A DNA stretch of 26,152 bases from Fomitopsis serialis (Eukaryota; Basidiomycota; Agaricomycetes; Polyporales; Fomitopsidaceae): positions 1 to 26,152 of the forward strand of contig NW_025955465.1 of NCBI RefSeq assembly GCF_022376445.1, read 5' to 3'. The notes below the pieces were generated by a model. It was not told the DNA's origin and did no database searches. It saw only the letters and a list, made by a program, of their open reading frames with translations. Of the stretch, positions 1-10,525 are shown piece after piece. Position 1 is the stretch's first letter. Every line of letters begins with the position of its first letter. The translations under genes and the position numbers were made by a program.

Positions 1-1018
1 TGCAGGTGAGCCTTGATTTGTGCTCTGGCCTCTGCTGTCGCGACGTGGGCGGACGGTGTGGATCCCGCCGCGATGACGAACGGCTTCGATGGGCCTGTCA
101 ACTCCGGATGGCTCTTTAGAAACTCCAGCGCAACGCCGGCCGCCGTGTTTACTGCCTCGAGTTCAATGGTCAAGTAGGACGACGCCTCGGACACTGACGT
201 CGACGCATAAGATGACGACCCGTGGGTGTAGAAACCGTGCACAGAGACTGCAGGGGAGGAGAATACGGCTTGCAGCAGCTCCTGGAAGACTGGTGTGTTG
301 GCTTGCAGACCCGCACGTCTATGCTGGACTCATGAACGATTTCAGACGCCTGGAAAAGAAGACGGCGCACTTGGAACCGCAGTCAACTTTAATGAACACA
401 GACCATTGCCGGGGTTGCGCTCTGGTTTGCTCGAACGCCTCTAGAAACTTGACTTGCTCTGGATGGTCGACCAACAAACGGATGACTGCGTCGAATGGTG
501 CTATCTCGTCCCACAGCGACGAGAGGTCCTGTACTTTGTTCAAACCCACCGGCAGTCCGTACAGGATCTACCGCGAACAATCAGCGCAGGGGTCGTTTTT
601 AGGTAAAGTGGATTCACGTCTTTGACGGTCCCGTCGGCGACCAACCCTGCTCTCACCACACCGTAGGCTTCCATAAGGGTGGACACGACGATCGCGTCCG
701 TCTTGTCCACACTGCTAACCAACTGCATCCGCGTCCCCTCCGCTGTCTGGCTCAATTCAGCTACAGTAACATCCTCATCAAGTCGTCACTGTCGCTCACC
801 TTGTGCGATTTCACATGCGCTCTAAACACGTCGCCCCATTGCTTTGCGTTCTCGTGCATCAGCTCGCAATTCTTCTTGAAGACCGCGCGGTCCACGACCA
901 GAGCGGGAGTTCTGAGCGCATTGAGAGGCTTTCCCTTGAACTCGGCAACGAGCTTCTCTTTGTCTGGGCCTCCGATGAAATCGAACGGCGTCGTCGTCTG
1001 CAGTACGTTTGCGCTCAT
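1..1018 (-). CDS. DSD1: D-serine dehydratase-like PLP enzyme (5' part, truncated by window edge)
   Basis: Probable D-serine dehydratase (D-serine to pyruvate and ammonia), a fold-type III PLP enzyme with an alanine-racemase-like N-terminal barrel. Exons on the minus strand: 1018-800, 746-618, 567-371 and 318-<1. The first three introns are 53, 50 and 52 nt, and splicing keeps one open frame to the edge. The motif AHVKSHK (residues 68-73) followed by TAEGTR matches the PLP-lysine region of the family; by analogy the first Lys (about K70) should carry PLP. Other family blocks seen are VVSTLMEA, LYGLPVGLNK, VFIKVDCGSKRAG and GFYTHGSSSY. About 287 codons are visible. The C-terminal domain, which holds the zinc His/Cys pair in known members, lies outside the window. 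The ATG at 1018 gives a family-like start; the gene is divergent from hydrolase A. Related D-threonine aldolase-like enzymes share this fold, so substrate is inferred. Confidence 0.85.
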
Positions 1019-1297
1019 GGCTGGGGTGGTACTCGGTGCACAGTACAGCGAACGGACGATAGCATCGCTGCGCTCGAGCGGCGAGCATCCGATATCGCGG
1101 TCACGTGTGCGCCATATACGCGTCTCCACGGTCGCGGCTCTCCGTTCGACTCCACCGCGACTTCTCGGGCACACGCACGTCAAAGCAGTTCGTCTCATGT
1201 CCCTGTGCTCGCACTGAGATGCCCATTGAAATGGCTGATACATCATGGCGGTGTAAGCTCATACCTTGTCCTCGCAAACGTCTGGCCTGAACCCATC
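1019..1297. promoter_or_regulatory. Divergent promoter between DSD1-like gene and hydrolase A
   Basis: A 279-bp spacer separates the two start codons. It contains a CACGTG E-box palindrome at 1102-1107 and the 14-mer TCGCGGCTCTCCGT at 1132-1145. Both elements recur in the same order and with nearly the same spacing upstream of hydrolase B (7430-7435 and 7462-7475). This supports a duplicated, functional promoter block. No clear TATA box was seen. Confidence 0.5.
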
Positions 1298-2580
1298 ATG
1301 GCTGAAACGGAGCGCAGGGTTCACCAGCCCATCCACCCGGACGTGCTACCTAAGCTCGACCCAGAGTTCGCCGCCTACTGGAATGCTACTGACGCGTACA
1401 ATATTCCTCTTGAGCTGCGTCCTTGGGATTCCGCGTGTCGCAATGGGCCACATGTACTCGGTGGGTCGGAGCCTCTGAAGGTCGGCAAGGTGGAGGATAT
1501 AATTCTGGGCAAGTTCGATGTACGCGTGTATTCGCCGGATGGCGAAGCCCCAGAACGAGGGTGGCCTGTCTTCATCTACTTCCACGGAGGCGAGATTGTT
1601 GACTGTCTGTTGCTCGTCTCTGTTCATGCTAATACTCGTGCTCAGGTGGTTGGACTCTCGGAAATATAACCACGAACGGTGCCTTTGCTTCCAACGTTTG
1701 CAAGCGTGAGTATTGAAGCTTTCGATCCACGGCAAATAGTAGATCAATCGCTGTTTGAAGGTGCGAACTGTGTCGTCGTCGCCGTCAACTACCGTCTCGC
1801 TCCTGAGAACCCGTATCCTGCCGCCGTGGAGGATGCCGTAGAAACGTTGCAGTGGGTCTATCGAGAGGGCAAGGAACGGCTGAATGCAGACTTGTCAAGA
1901 CTCGCGGTTGGCGGCTCCTCTAGGTACGTTCTCGACTCGCTGCCTGCCATGCCCGCTGAAGTCCCGCTAACATTATTTCGATAGCGGAGGTAACCTCGCC
2001 GCGATTCTTGCGCACAAGGCCACACACTTCGAGCCTCTTATCCCGCTTGTCTTTCAATTGCTTGTGGTACCGGTGATCGACAACACCGCTTCGCTCACGG
2101 GCGTTCCGTACAAGTCGTGGGCGGAGAACGCGAACACGGTCCAGCTGACCCCTGCATTCATGCTCTGGTTCCGCGACAACTACCTTCCAAATTTGGCGGA
2201 CCGTGCAGCATGGGAAAGCTCACCTATCTATGCCCCAGAGTCTTCGTTCAAGAAGCTGCCGAAGGCTTGCGTTCAGGTGATGGAACTGGACATATTGCGC
2301 GATGAGGGGATTGCGTACGCGGAGAAGTTGAGGCAGCATGGCATCGAAGCGGAGGTCATACTCTACAAGACGGCTCCGCATCCGATTCTGTCTATGGATG
2401 GTGTGTTTGATATCGTTGTCTCGTCGCTGGTGTATAGATAGCTGACTCCGGTGTCTGCAGGGTATGGCTGATCATCTCAAGTCGAGTCTTACTGACAATT
2501 TGTCTAGAGTCCTGGAGATTGGTCGGCGCTGTGTCACCGATGCTGTCCAGGCAGTGGCACGAGCCTTCGGCACGGCGTGA
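1298..2580 (+). CDS. HSL-family alpha/beta hydrolase (esterase/lipase), copy A
   Basis: Carboxylester hydrolase of the hormone-sensitive-lipase (abhydrolase_3) type, 335 aa. Exons 1298-1589, 1646-1705, 1761-1923, 1985-2404 and 2508-2580 sum to 336 codons. The oxyanion-hole motif HGGGW is at residues 96-100. The nucleophile elbow GSSSGGN is at 169-175 with Ser171 as nucleophile. The probable acid is Asp274 (in MELDILRDEG) and the probable base His304 (in APHPI). The first intron starts with GC (GGAG|GCGAGA) and splits the HGGG codons; without its removal the motif is not made. The last intron boundary is the least certain (donor 2405 is weak), but the conserved C-terminus VLEIGRR ending at the TGA fixes the last exon's frame. 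No signal peptide is seen, so a cytoplasmic enzyme is likely; the substrate is unknown. It is paralogous to the gene at 7638-8971. Confidence 0.87.
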
Positions 2581-2786
2581 TATGACTGGGACGAGGCATT
2601 CATTATGTGTGCTAGAGAAGCGTGGAGAGGCACAAGTACTCTGAGTTCGACTTGCGCTTTCTGCTGACGCGTTGCCGGAAGCGTTGGTACGACGATACAC
2701 TTGATGATACACAGCATTCTCAATGTCTGTGCATTAATTGTGTCGCGCGTTTCTCGTGCGTCCATACAGCGTCAATTAAGCTACTA

Positions 2787-3303
2787 TCACCGAAGTACAC
2801 GGTTATGTGCAGTTGCCTTCAGAATCAACGCGGTAAGCTGCCTGGGCGTACGTACCATGTTCTCTGTCGGAAACCTTGTCTCAACAACAGTATCCGGTAT
2901 AGATGTGTGAGTCGAGTTGAAAGTGCCATGGCCTTGGCCGACCTCGAATGATAGTGTGTTTACTTGCGCGTCCGCGCAGCGTATGTCCCTCGTCACAAAT
3001 GTACGATTGAGGAGGCTTGTAAGGAGGGAGTTGGCATAGCTTCCAACGACAGTCAGTTGAGTTCGTTCCTGAGCAGAGGCATAGAACGTTGCCTGCCTTA
3101 CACTTGACTGATTACCAACGAACTGTGGACACATCAGATAACTGTTGGCAATCTAGACCGCTTCGAGGGACTTACGGAGTAACATAATACATTCTATGCT
3201 GTGAACGCGACGTGTTACATTCAGTGCCAGAGCAACTAGTCGAGGAATGTGCGACATACGGGAAAGATCATGCAGAGCACAAGATTGAGGCCTGCCATGC
3301 TGG
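2787..3303 (-). pseudogene. 3' fragment of a DUF6534 membrane-protein gene
   Basis: Only the last four exons of a DUF6534 gene are recognisable. The first starts at 3303 (ASMAGLNLVLCMIFP). It is followed by HRMYYVTP|gtaagt, a short exon SLVISQV|gtaagg, and the last exon 3039-2787 starting YANSLLTSLLNRTF and ending at a TGA. Exon order, phases and even intron sequence resemble the gene at 4133-5628; for example the intron and exon stretch near 3020-3065 is close to 4330-4375. No upstream exons for the first five helices were found in 3304-4132. It is therefore most likely a partial duplicate of its neighbour. No stop interrupts these exons, so loss of function rests on the missing 5' part rather than on visible decay. 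Confidence 0.65.
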
Positions 3304-4132
3304 CTGATACAAATGAGTCCGGTGAAGGTTCATCAGCACAGACACAGGTCCATACAGAGACGTGAAAATTCGCCGCATCAAGCCTGCCACTTGCCGGTGA
3401 ATTTCTTCGCTCAGCATTGGAGGCGGCGCTCGGGTATACTTTTGAGTATATCCGAGTCAGGCGACGGCGCCCACAACGATCCACGAGTCGACGCGTTCTC
3501 ATAATCCATCGGGTCAGAAAGTCATCCGACTACTAGCAGCTCCTGCATTGACCGCCGATTAGCAGTAGTTAACGCGATGCGTGACAGGCCTGGGCATGGA
3601 CTCTACGGCTCACCAATAGGGGTTATACAAAAATGACATGTCTACTATATTCGCAGACTGGGAGACCAGGATCCTATAAGCACGAGAGTAACTGGACGCC
3701 GATAATTCATGAGTACTACAGGGCCGATGCCCGGTGGTGACTTCGGCAGTAGAAAAGAGATGATCTGGTGGACCTTTCTACGTACCAGAGTGCCATACAT
3801 TCAGTGATGCCCATATAGTAAAGTAGCCAGACGCTCACCCCAGGCATCCTATAAATATGACCGTCACAGCGCGTCGGCGAGCGACTCTGCAGTCTGCCAG
3901 TGCGCGCCCGCGCCGGCTGTGCCACCACGCCATTGGTAGATACTTAGTGCACCTCTCTTGCACCTCTCCGTCGCAGTCTGCGTCACAGCCCTTTACTACA
4001 GAATTGTTATGATACTCAGATCCATGCGCAGAGATGAGGCTGATAAGAGCAGTGCGTCTCTATGCCGCGACCCGAAAGGCCTCATTGGCACTCTATGGGC
4101 TACAATTTTGTCCACTCGCCTTCATCGTTCGC
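3304..4132. other. Spacer without recognisable gene
   Basis: No exon series with family similarity was found on either strand. A short imperfect hairpin lies at about 3430-3457 (CTCGGGTATACT facing AGTATATCCGAG). The open frames here are short and lack splice-supported continuation. Confidence 0.5.
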
Positions 4133-5628
4133 TTATGCCGAAGATACACAATCCCCCACCTCCGCCGGATACGTTGCCTTGTCAGCAATATCGTGGACAG
4201 ACGTGCGAGTAGCGACACCGGGCTGATTGGTAGTGTGCTGGCCGTGATAAGATGCAAACATCAGTGTGTCTAGACGCGTGCCGCTGTTCGTGCGTCGCAT
4301 ATCCTTTGTGACAAATACGCGATTGAGGAGGTTCGCGAGGAGGGAGTTGGCATATCTGTTAGGAAAGAGTCAGTTGGGTTCGTCCACTGAATAAAATGCA
4401 TCATAATCCGCCTTACATTTTGCTTATCACCAGCGCTCTGTTGGTCTGTCAGTTAACAAATAATGGGGTTGCTTAGATGTGCTTACGGAGAAACATAGTA
4501 CATCTTGTCCTGTAAGCACGTAGCCACGGTGGCACCTTCAATTCCAGACGAATTGGACGATAAATAATGCGACGTACAGCAAAGATCATGCATAGCAGAA
4601 GATCGAGAGCGGCCATGCCAGCTGTGCTCATTGAACAGATGTCATCGATCTATGTCTACATTGATATGCTTGACGATACTAGACTTACCTGTCGCGGTGC
4701 CCGTTTCGACAGTCAGCTGAACAATCTTGTTCATCATCCTATCAGTCTTGGTGTTATACGTTGTCTTTTTTCTCACTATCTGTCGAGGTGGTGATATTAA
4801 GATCAAGGAATACAACAGAGATCTGGTGAAGAAATTACCAGAATCGTCATTGTGACCGCAATCATGGTATCTGCGAGGATGCCCCCAGCCAACCATATCT
4901 GACAAAGGGGATGAATGACGTCTGCTGCTAGTAAATCAACTATGTTCCTCACTGAGATGTGCCCTATATGATCTGTTATATAGGAGGAAGAGCTCCTGCG
5001 TATCTGCAATTGGCAAGGATGCCCTGAGTCAGTGTAATGATCGGCCTCATGAAAGCCAAGTTACCTCGGCGCCGAACACGATCCCTCCCATCATTTGTGT
5101 AATAGCTAGCTGACAACCGTATAAACCTCAGTAAGGGCCCGTGACTATTAGTAGAATTCAAACAAATGACATACTACGACGATAATGCTCGGCAATATGT
5201 ATGACCCACTAAAGCGTTGAATTCGCCAGGAATAGAAGAGTTGCACCACAAATGAAGTGATGGCACTCATGACGGGTATGCTGAACCAGGTGTAGCCAAT
5301 ATCTCCGAGGGCATTTAAGTCGCCGTAGTTGGCAACAAATATGTGGAACAATGAGGCTGTCAGTAGGCCGGATTGCACCCACTCGAAGATAAATGTTCCA
5401 TAGACTGATAACGGCGGCGAAGACGCTCTCAGTATATGGTCTCTGGGTCAAAGCAAAGACGAATACTTGCCGAGGCATTGCAGCCACAACTTGTCGTCAG
5501 GATAGTGGATGTGATACATATCTGGCAAGTGGTAAGTCCCTCTGCATGCGTAGAGCTTGATGTATCGACTCACATGTTTGATACGTAAGAACACCCAGGA
5601 GAGCGATGTTGAGACAAGAGCCCAGCAA
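4133..5628 (-). CDS. DUF6534 seven-helix membrane protein (5' exons unresolved)
   Basis: Membrane protein of the basidiomycete DUF6534 type; its molecular role is unknown. Eleven exons are readable on the minus strand: 5628-5574, 5521-5471, 5404-5178, 5109-5065, 5003-4953, 4898-4839, 4779-4689, 4621-4578, 4509-4487, 4437-4417 and 4355-4133. Their lengths equal those of the gene at 10526-12140 exon by exon, except the last. Hydrophobic segments run LLGSCLNIALLGVL, VYGTFIFEWVQSGLL, PVMSAITSFVVQLF, LAITQMMGGIVFG, IWLAGGILADTMIAV, MAALDLLLCMIF and the YANSLLANL region. The intron after the YHIHYPDDK exon begins with GC (CTCG|GCAAGT). The expected start exon and microexon upstream of 5628 could not be matched with confidence, so the N-terminus is open: either diverged or damaged. 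The gene is convergent with hydrolase A. Confidence 0.75.
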
Positions 5629-7180
5629 CTGAGGTCATCACAATCGTATGAGTTAGTTGGTGTAAGGACAGTGAATACCGATGGAAAGACATGCCGTGGG
5701 TCCAGTTCTTCATCTGAGTCAGCACTTCACCAAAAATCAGTACAAAGCAAAACGCACAGCTCGCTCAAGCTCCGGGCAAGCGGTGAGTCTGGCATGTCAG
5801 GCTAGGCTGTGCTATGAATGGGACACTACTAGCTATGGTGCTGCGAGAACAGTGTGCCCTTTGGCAACTTGAAGCACGGTGCATAGAGACCTCATCGAGC
5901 TCAGAATGAGACACGAGCTGCGTTATGTATACATGTATCCTGATACACTCTACACCTAAAAACACTAGGCTGGTGGTATCCGTGATGCGCATCAGTCTCG
6001 GAACGATAGAGTATGAACAGCATCTGATCAACCATGCACCGCGCAGCCCGAGATGGCGTCACAGCGTCTTCGAAGCTTTCCTACCTATCGCAACGAAGCC
6101 GGCTTGTGACCGTATCGTGCATAGGCCTAGGCGCGTGCTACTGCAGTCAGCCAGAGTCGGCCCAGTTTTCTTCGGTCGATACGATTCGAATTCGAGCTAT
6201 TATAACGTACCGTCAGCATGCATCCGTACTACTACATAGCATACTATGGTCGTGTTCATTTGACACGAAGACTTACTCACATATTTGTGCAGATTCCGCG
6301 GCGGCCTTATCACCTTTGGGCGTTCCGATGAGGCGCAGCATGCAAGGATGCATGCTAGTAGCTGCCCAACATGGCCTACGGACCACTGGGAACTAAAAGA
6401 TCACTGAAGTCCGAGGCTCTAGTTGAGCCACCAGACAAGACTGTCTCCGAAGGATTCGATAAATTTTGAAGGCGGTGCAGCGCCGTGCATCATATGATAA
6501 CAGTATGATAACCTGCTACCAGCAGCTGTGCAAACAATCGTCAATGGGAAGACGTCAAGATGGTATGTAGCTAGTTCGCTGGGCAATATACTTACTAGAC
6601 ATGGCTTTACCTCTTACCAGCACCGTAGAAGTGCGCATCCCATACTGCCACTGAACGGCTGACCATTCGGAGACGCGACGGAGGCTGACAGAAGCTGAAG
6701 CTTTGCGACCGAGGACTGGATCCTGCGTAATCAGGAAATGCTTTTTTCAGTTCAAAAGCGATGGCGTACTGATCTAGCTTCCCACAAGACATTCCATGAA
6801 CTGCAACAGCACGGCGGTAAAGACGATCAGAAGGCCGGCAAAGCAATACAGATTCAGTCCCCGACTCCGACCGGAGGGAGAGAGGAGGGCTTTGTCGACC
6901 ATAAGTCGTTCGCAGCCGGCGATGCCGCTCCCTCCGTGGGAAACACGTGACTTACAATTCCCATAAGCGGTATCGCAGCAATGCTCGAGTGTCTTACGAG
7001 GCAGCTCGAGGCAGTTGGATCCGACCGCGCATCTGGCTGCGTCTGGACGTCTGGATCTTTGACCACCAAATAACTCCTCCCAAAGGCAAGAGGGCCTCTA
7101 TTACGTTGGGAGCCCTCGCATGCACTGTAGTGCTTATGTATTATGGTAAGTAAGTTCACCGTGTACTTAGCTCAGACTCG

Positions 7181-7233
7181 TGGAAGCCCGAGACGCCCGG
7201 GCGGCGAAGCCGCCGCGGGCGTGAGGGCTTCCA
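7181..7233. repeat. GC-rich inverted repeat (hairpin)
   Basis: Three nested stems are separated by small bulges: TGGAAGCCC (7181-7189) with GGGCTTCCA (7225-7233), ACGCCC (7193-7198) with GGGCGT (7217-7222), and GGCGGC (7200-7205) with GCCGCC (7209-7214) around a GAA loop. It lies about 400 bp upstream of hydrolase B. Function unknown. Confidence 0.75.
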
Positions 7234-7429
7234 ATTGAGTCTCCATACCATTCTGATGGTACAATATTACAATACACACATAATATACTATGGTGCTGCT
7301 GTGGCAGGCTGAGTAGCTGTGTGCCATGCAGGAGTCGGGGATCGGCGCTTGCGCCGCTACGATACAGTATACTGTACAGCGAAAGTACGCAGTGCGATGC
7401 GCTGTCCTGAACCGAACGCGTCGCGTTGA

Positions 7430-7475
7430 CACGTGATCGACGCGTTCCACGCCTCGCGCCATCGCGGCTCTCCGT
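7430..7475 (+). promoter_or_regulatory. Promoter block of hydrolase B shared with hydrolase A
   Basis: CACGTG at 7430-7435 and TCGCGGCTCTCCGT at 7462-7475 lie 208 and 176 bases before the ATG. In copy A the same two elements lie 196 and 166 bases before the ATG. Flanking sequence is also alike (CGCGT and TCCACG words between the two). Conservation in otherwise diverged spacers suggests binding sites retained after duplication. CACGTG is a typical site for bHLH factors; the factor here is unknown. Confidence 0.55.
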
Positions 7476-7637
7476 CCTGCAGTGAACTTGCTTCGGTCTC
7501 TCACATCCTGTCTGGCAAGGTTCAAGTCATGGCTTCTGCAGTATCGAGACCTCTCGAAACCCTCGTGGTACTGCTCGCGGATATACATGTAGCTGATATG
7601 AGGCTCAACTGCATGCGCTCTCGCTCACCCTGGCACC

Positions 7638-8971
7638 ATGACTGACACTCAAAGCGTCCGCAAGCTCTACCAGCCTGTCCACCCCGACACTCTACCTAGG
7701 CTTGATCCTGAGTTTGCTGCATTTTGGAATGCCAATAATGCCTACATAGTCCCTCTGGAACAACAGCCCTGGGATCCTGCGTGTCGGCAGTCCCTTGTGC
7801 TTGGAGGCCCGGAGCCCCCCAAAGTCGGCAAGGTCGAGGACGTACAGTTGAGCAAGTTCGACATGCGAACCTTCACGCCGGAAGGGGGTCCTCCTGAGGG
7901 TGGCTGGCCTGTATTCATATACCTTCACGGAGGCGAGTCTTATCATCCCGTTATCGAGCCTTTTGACGAGCCCAATGCACAATTTGCCCAGGCGGTTGGA
8001 CACTCGGCACCATCGCTACTAGCAACGCGTTTGCGGCTAACGTGTGCAAGCGTGTGTAGTCGCTTGACTTTTTGCTAATGGAATGGAAGGACAAGACTGA
8101 CTCGGCCCCAACGCAGGTGCCAGTTGCGTAGTGGTGTCGGTGAATTACCGCCTCGCACCTGAGGATCCTTATCCCGCAGCCGTCGAAGACGCTGTTGAGG
8201 CCTTGCACTGGGTGTACGGCAATGGCAAATCGCTTCTGAACGCAGATGTGTCGAAGATAGCGGTGGGCGGCTCATCCAGGTGCCGTTTCACACTCCTTTG
8301 GCCCGTATACCTCTCACCGACACACGGCGTGTCCACTTAGCGGCGGTAACCTGGCCGCAGTACTTGCTCTCGAAGCTGTTCAGGCGGATCCCCCCATCCC
8401 GCTTATCTTTCAGCTGCTCATCGTTCCGGTCATCGACAACACTGCGTCCCCGTTGGGCGTGCCCTTCCCATCATGGGCAGAAAACAAGAACACTGTACAG
8501 TTGACACCAGCACGCATGCTCTGGTTCCGCGATCAATACCTTCCGAACCAAGTGGATCGTGCGGCATGGAGGAGTTCCCCCATCTTCGCCCCGGAAGAGT
8601 TATTCGGAAAGCTGCCGAAAGCGTGCGTCATGGTAATGGAGCTCGATGTCCTCAGGGATGAGGGTGTCGCCTACGCGGAGAAGATGAAGCATGCTGGGGT
8701 TGAAGTGGAAGTAAAGCTGTACAAAGCTGCTCCTCATCCGATTATATCAATGGATGGTACGTGGTTGCGCAGCTATATGGGTTTGGCTTGTCTGAGTTTC
8801 TTTATGTCGATCCCATTGCTTCGCACAATCCTATCGTACACAGGGCAAGTCCGCGCTTCTTGTCACAATTGTCCAATTATTGACAGCGTTCACTACAGTG
8901 TCCTTCAAATCGGCAGACGCGCTGTGGCGGATGCCATACAGGCACTCGCACAAGCGTTCGATACGGCATGA
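7638..8971 (+). CDS. HSL-family alpha/beta hydrolase (esterase/lipase), copy B
   Basis: Paralogue of hydrolase A, 336 aa, exons 7638-7932, 7992-8051, 8117-8279, 8341-8760 and 8899-8971. Exons 2-5 have exactly the same lengths as in copy A (60, 163, 420, 73), and all phases match. HGGGW is at residues 97-101, GSSSGGN carries the nucleophile Ser172, and the probable Asp275 (MELDVLRDEG) and His305 (APHPI) complete the triad. Intron 1 begins with GC (GGAG|GCGAGT). The last intron could instead be read as GATG|GTACGT to a CAG at 8845, which adds extra residues in frame; I prefer donor 8761 because it matches copy A. No signal peptide or membrane segment is seen. The substrate is unknown. The gene faces the DUF6534 gene at 10526-12140, repeating the layout of copy A. 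Confidence 0.87.
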
Positions 8972-10525
8972 GCGAAGTCATGTGCGCGGATCGATACATC
9001 GCCTATGAGAACGTCCTTTTTTTCACTGCAGCTTCCGGACATCTACTGTTCGTGTAACGAATTCAAGCGGTGAGCGCCTTGCGTGATGCCTTCAACATAG
9101 TAAACGGCTGTCCGCACTCCCGTGTTTGATTTGTATCTTGTCTTGATGCTATTTAGCTCGAAATCTCAGACTTTCCGCGGTGGATCGCAATATTGGTGCG
9201 ACGACAGGCAGCCTGAGGTCTCCTGCTGTAAGCTGTGCTGTTGATCCCACACCCGCCTGACCCATGAAGCACATCGCACGAGAGTCAGTGCACGACGTAA
9301 CTAGGCCGGACCTCGGGTGGAGCCTTGGTCTCCCATGAAGATCCCGGACCTTCAAGAACAACGGTAAGTTCTCGGCGAACATTGGCAACGAGTCTCGCTT
9401 TAGCTGATTGTACGGACTTGGAAGTCCTCGACAAGACGGTACAGCATCGAATGATGTTACGGTGCTGCATGTTATAGGTGTGTTTCAGCGCCAGGTTTCA
9501 AATCTGAAGGTGGACACCCCAGGGCGCACACTTGCATATTGCATCAGCCAATGATGTGCCATTCAGCGGCGTAGGGGCCAGTGGCTGTGAGTAGCTGTGG
9601 ACTGAGCTTGTACCTGGCCTGAACCGGATGTTGTAGAGATAGTTACACGTCGGGTAAAGCTGGGTTGAATACCTTCACTCATTTCAGATGCACGGTCGAA
9701 CATCCTCATTGGTACGGCGATGACGTATCTTGCGTAACACTCCTCTTTGTTCATGACTGGTCGCATACAGGGTCGAATATACACCCATGTCGGCAAAGTA
9801 TACGCCATATAATGTGAGTTCCAGCGTATCCCGAAGGGCATGCCCATCCTGTCTGTGGTTGCTCAACGAGATTATGTTACAGCCAAAATAGTCTCATACC
9901 AAGACCCTCCACACGGCGCTAGTGTGGAGGGGGTTGTGTCGAACCTAACAGCCAAAAGGTGTTACGCGGATGACCTCCATGATGCATCCACATTCACCCC
10001 GGCGTGATGGACGTAGCAGCACCGTCAACAGATTCAAGTATCTGTGCGCTCTGCATCGCCGTTGTCGGAGCAGTTTGCGCGATGCTGATGAGGTGGATCC
10101 TGATTCCTCTAGGCGGGCTTCTTTAACCCGGCGATCGGGTCGTCGGACAATATGTAGTGTTTTGGGGTGTTCCATCAACATTCAACCACGTATGTGAGCT
10201 ATGGCAACTACTATGATGGTACGGTGACAGCTCCGGAAGGCACTAGTGATGTCGAGCTTCGTCAAATACCCATCGCACCCCGACGCCGCCTGTGCATCAC
10301 CTACGGTGCTCAGTAATGAAGTGCATGGCAACAGCCATCTGCATCCAGAAGGCCGCCGACTTCTGAGCACAGCACCGCGACTATCCTCTCGCCGTGTCTT
10401 CTTGAGTCATGTGGTCATACAGTGCCCCGTAGCATCCCTCGTACAAGACCTAGAGCCGCGGAAGGATTTTGTCTGCGCCATCACGATACTATCAGTTCAA
10501 GCTGACAATCCGCAACGAGAGTCAT
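8972..10525. other. Spacer between convergent hydrolase B and DUF6534 gene
   Basis: About 1.55 kb with no recognised gene. Minus-strand open stretches at 9563-9866 have no family resemblance I can name and no supported splice partners. A perfect 10-bp hairpin lies at 9905-9931. There is no DUF6534 fragment comparable to that at 2787-3303. Confidence 0.5.
9905..9931. repeat. Perfect inverted repeat, 10-bp stem
   Basis: CCCTCCACAC (9905-9914) pairs perfectly with GTGTGGAGGG (9922-9931) around a 7-nt loop (GGCGCTA). It lies in the convergent spacer, about 600 bp beyond the stop codon of the DUF6534 gene. It might be a small element footprint or a structured 3' region; nothing further is visible. 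Confidence 0.7.

Larger units (their letters stand above)
5629..7637. other. Two-kilobase spacer, no confident gene; upstream region of hydrolase B
   Basis: The left end should hold the missing 5' exons of the DUF6534 gene. On the minus strand between about 7110 and 6617 there are stretches with splice-like borders (gtaaga, gtaagt, ttacgcag) and a hydrophobic run near 6860-6800, but frames can be joined in several ways and no family is recognised. The 3' end carries a GC-rich hairpin (7181-7233) and the promoter block of hydrolase B. Confidence 0.45.

Noticed and set aside
803..1297. In-frame upstream extension of hydrolase A
   Set aside because: The open frame overlaps the DSD1-like first exon on the other strand. 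The ATG at 1298 aligns with the start of hydrolase B.
3716..3928. 70-codon minus-strand frame as missing 5' exons of the DUF6534 fragment
   Set aside because: No resemblance to the VYGT...EWVQ or IWLAGG segments of the neighbouring family members.
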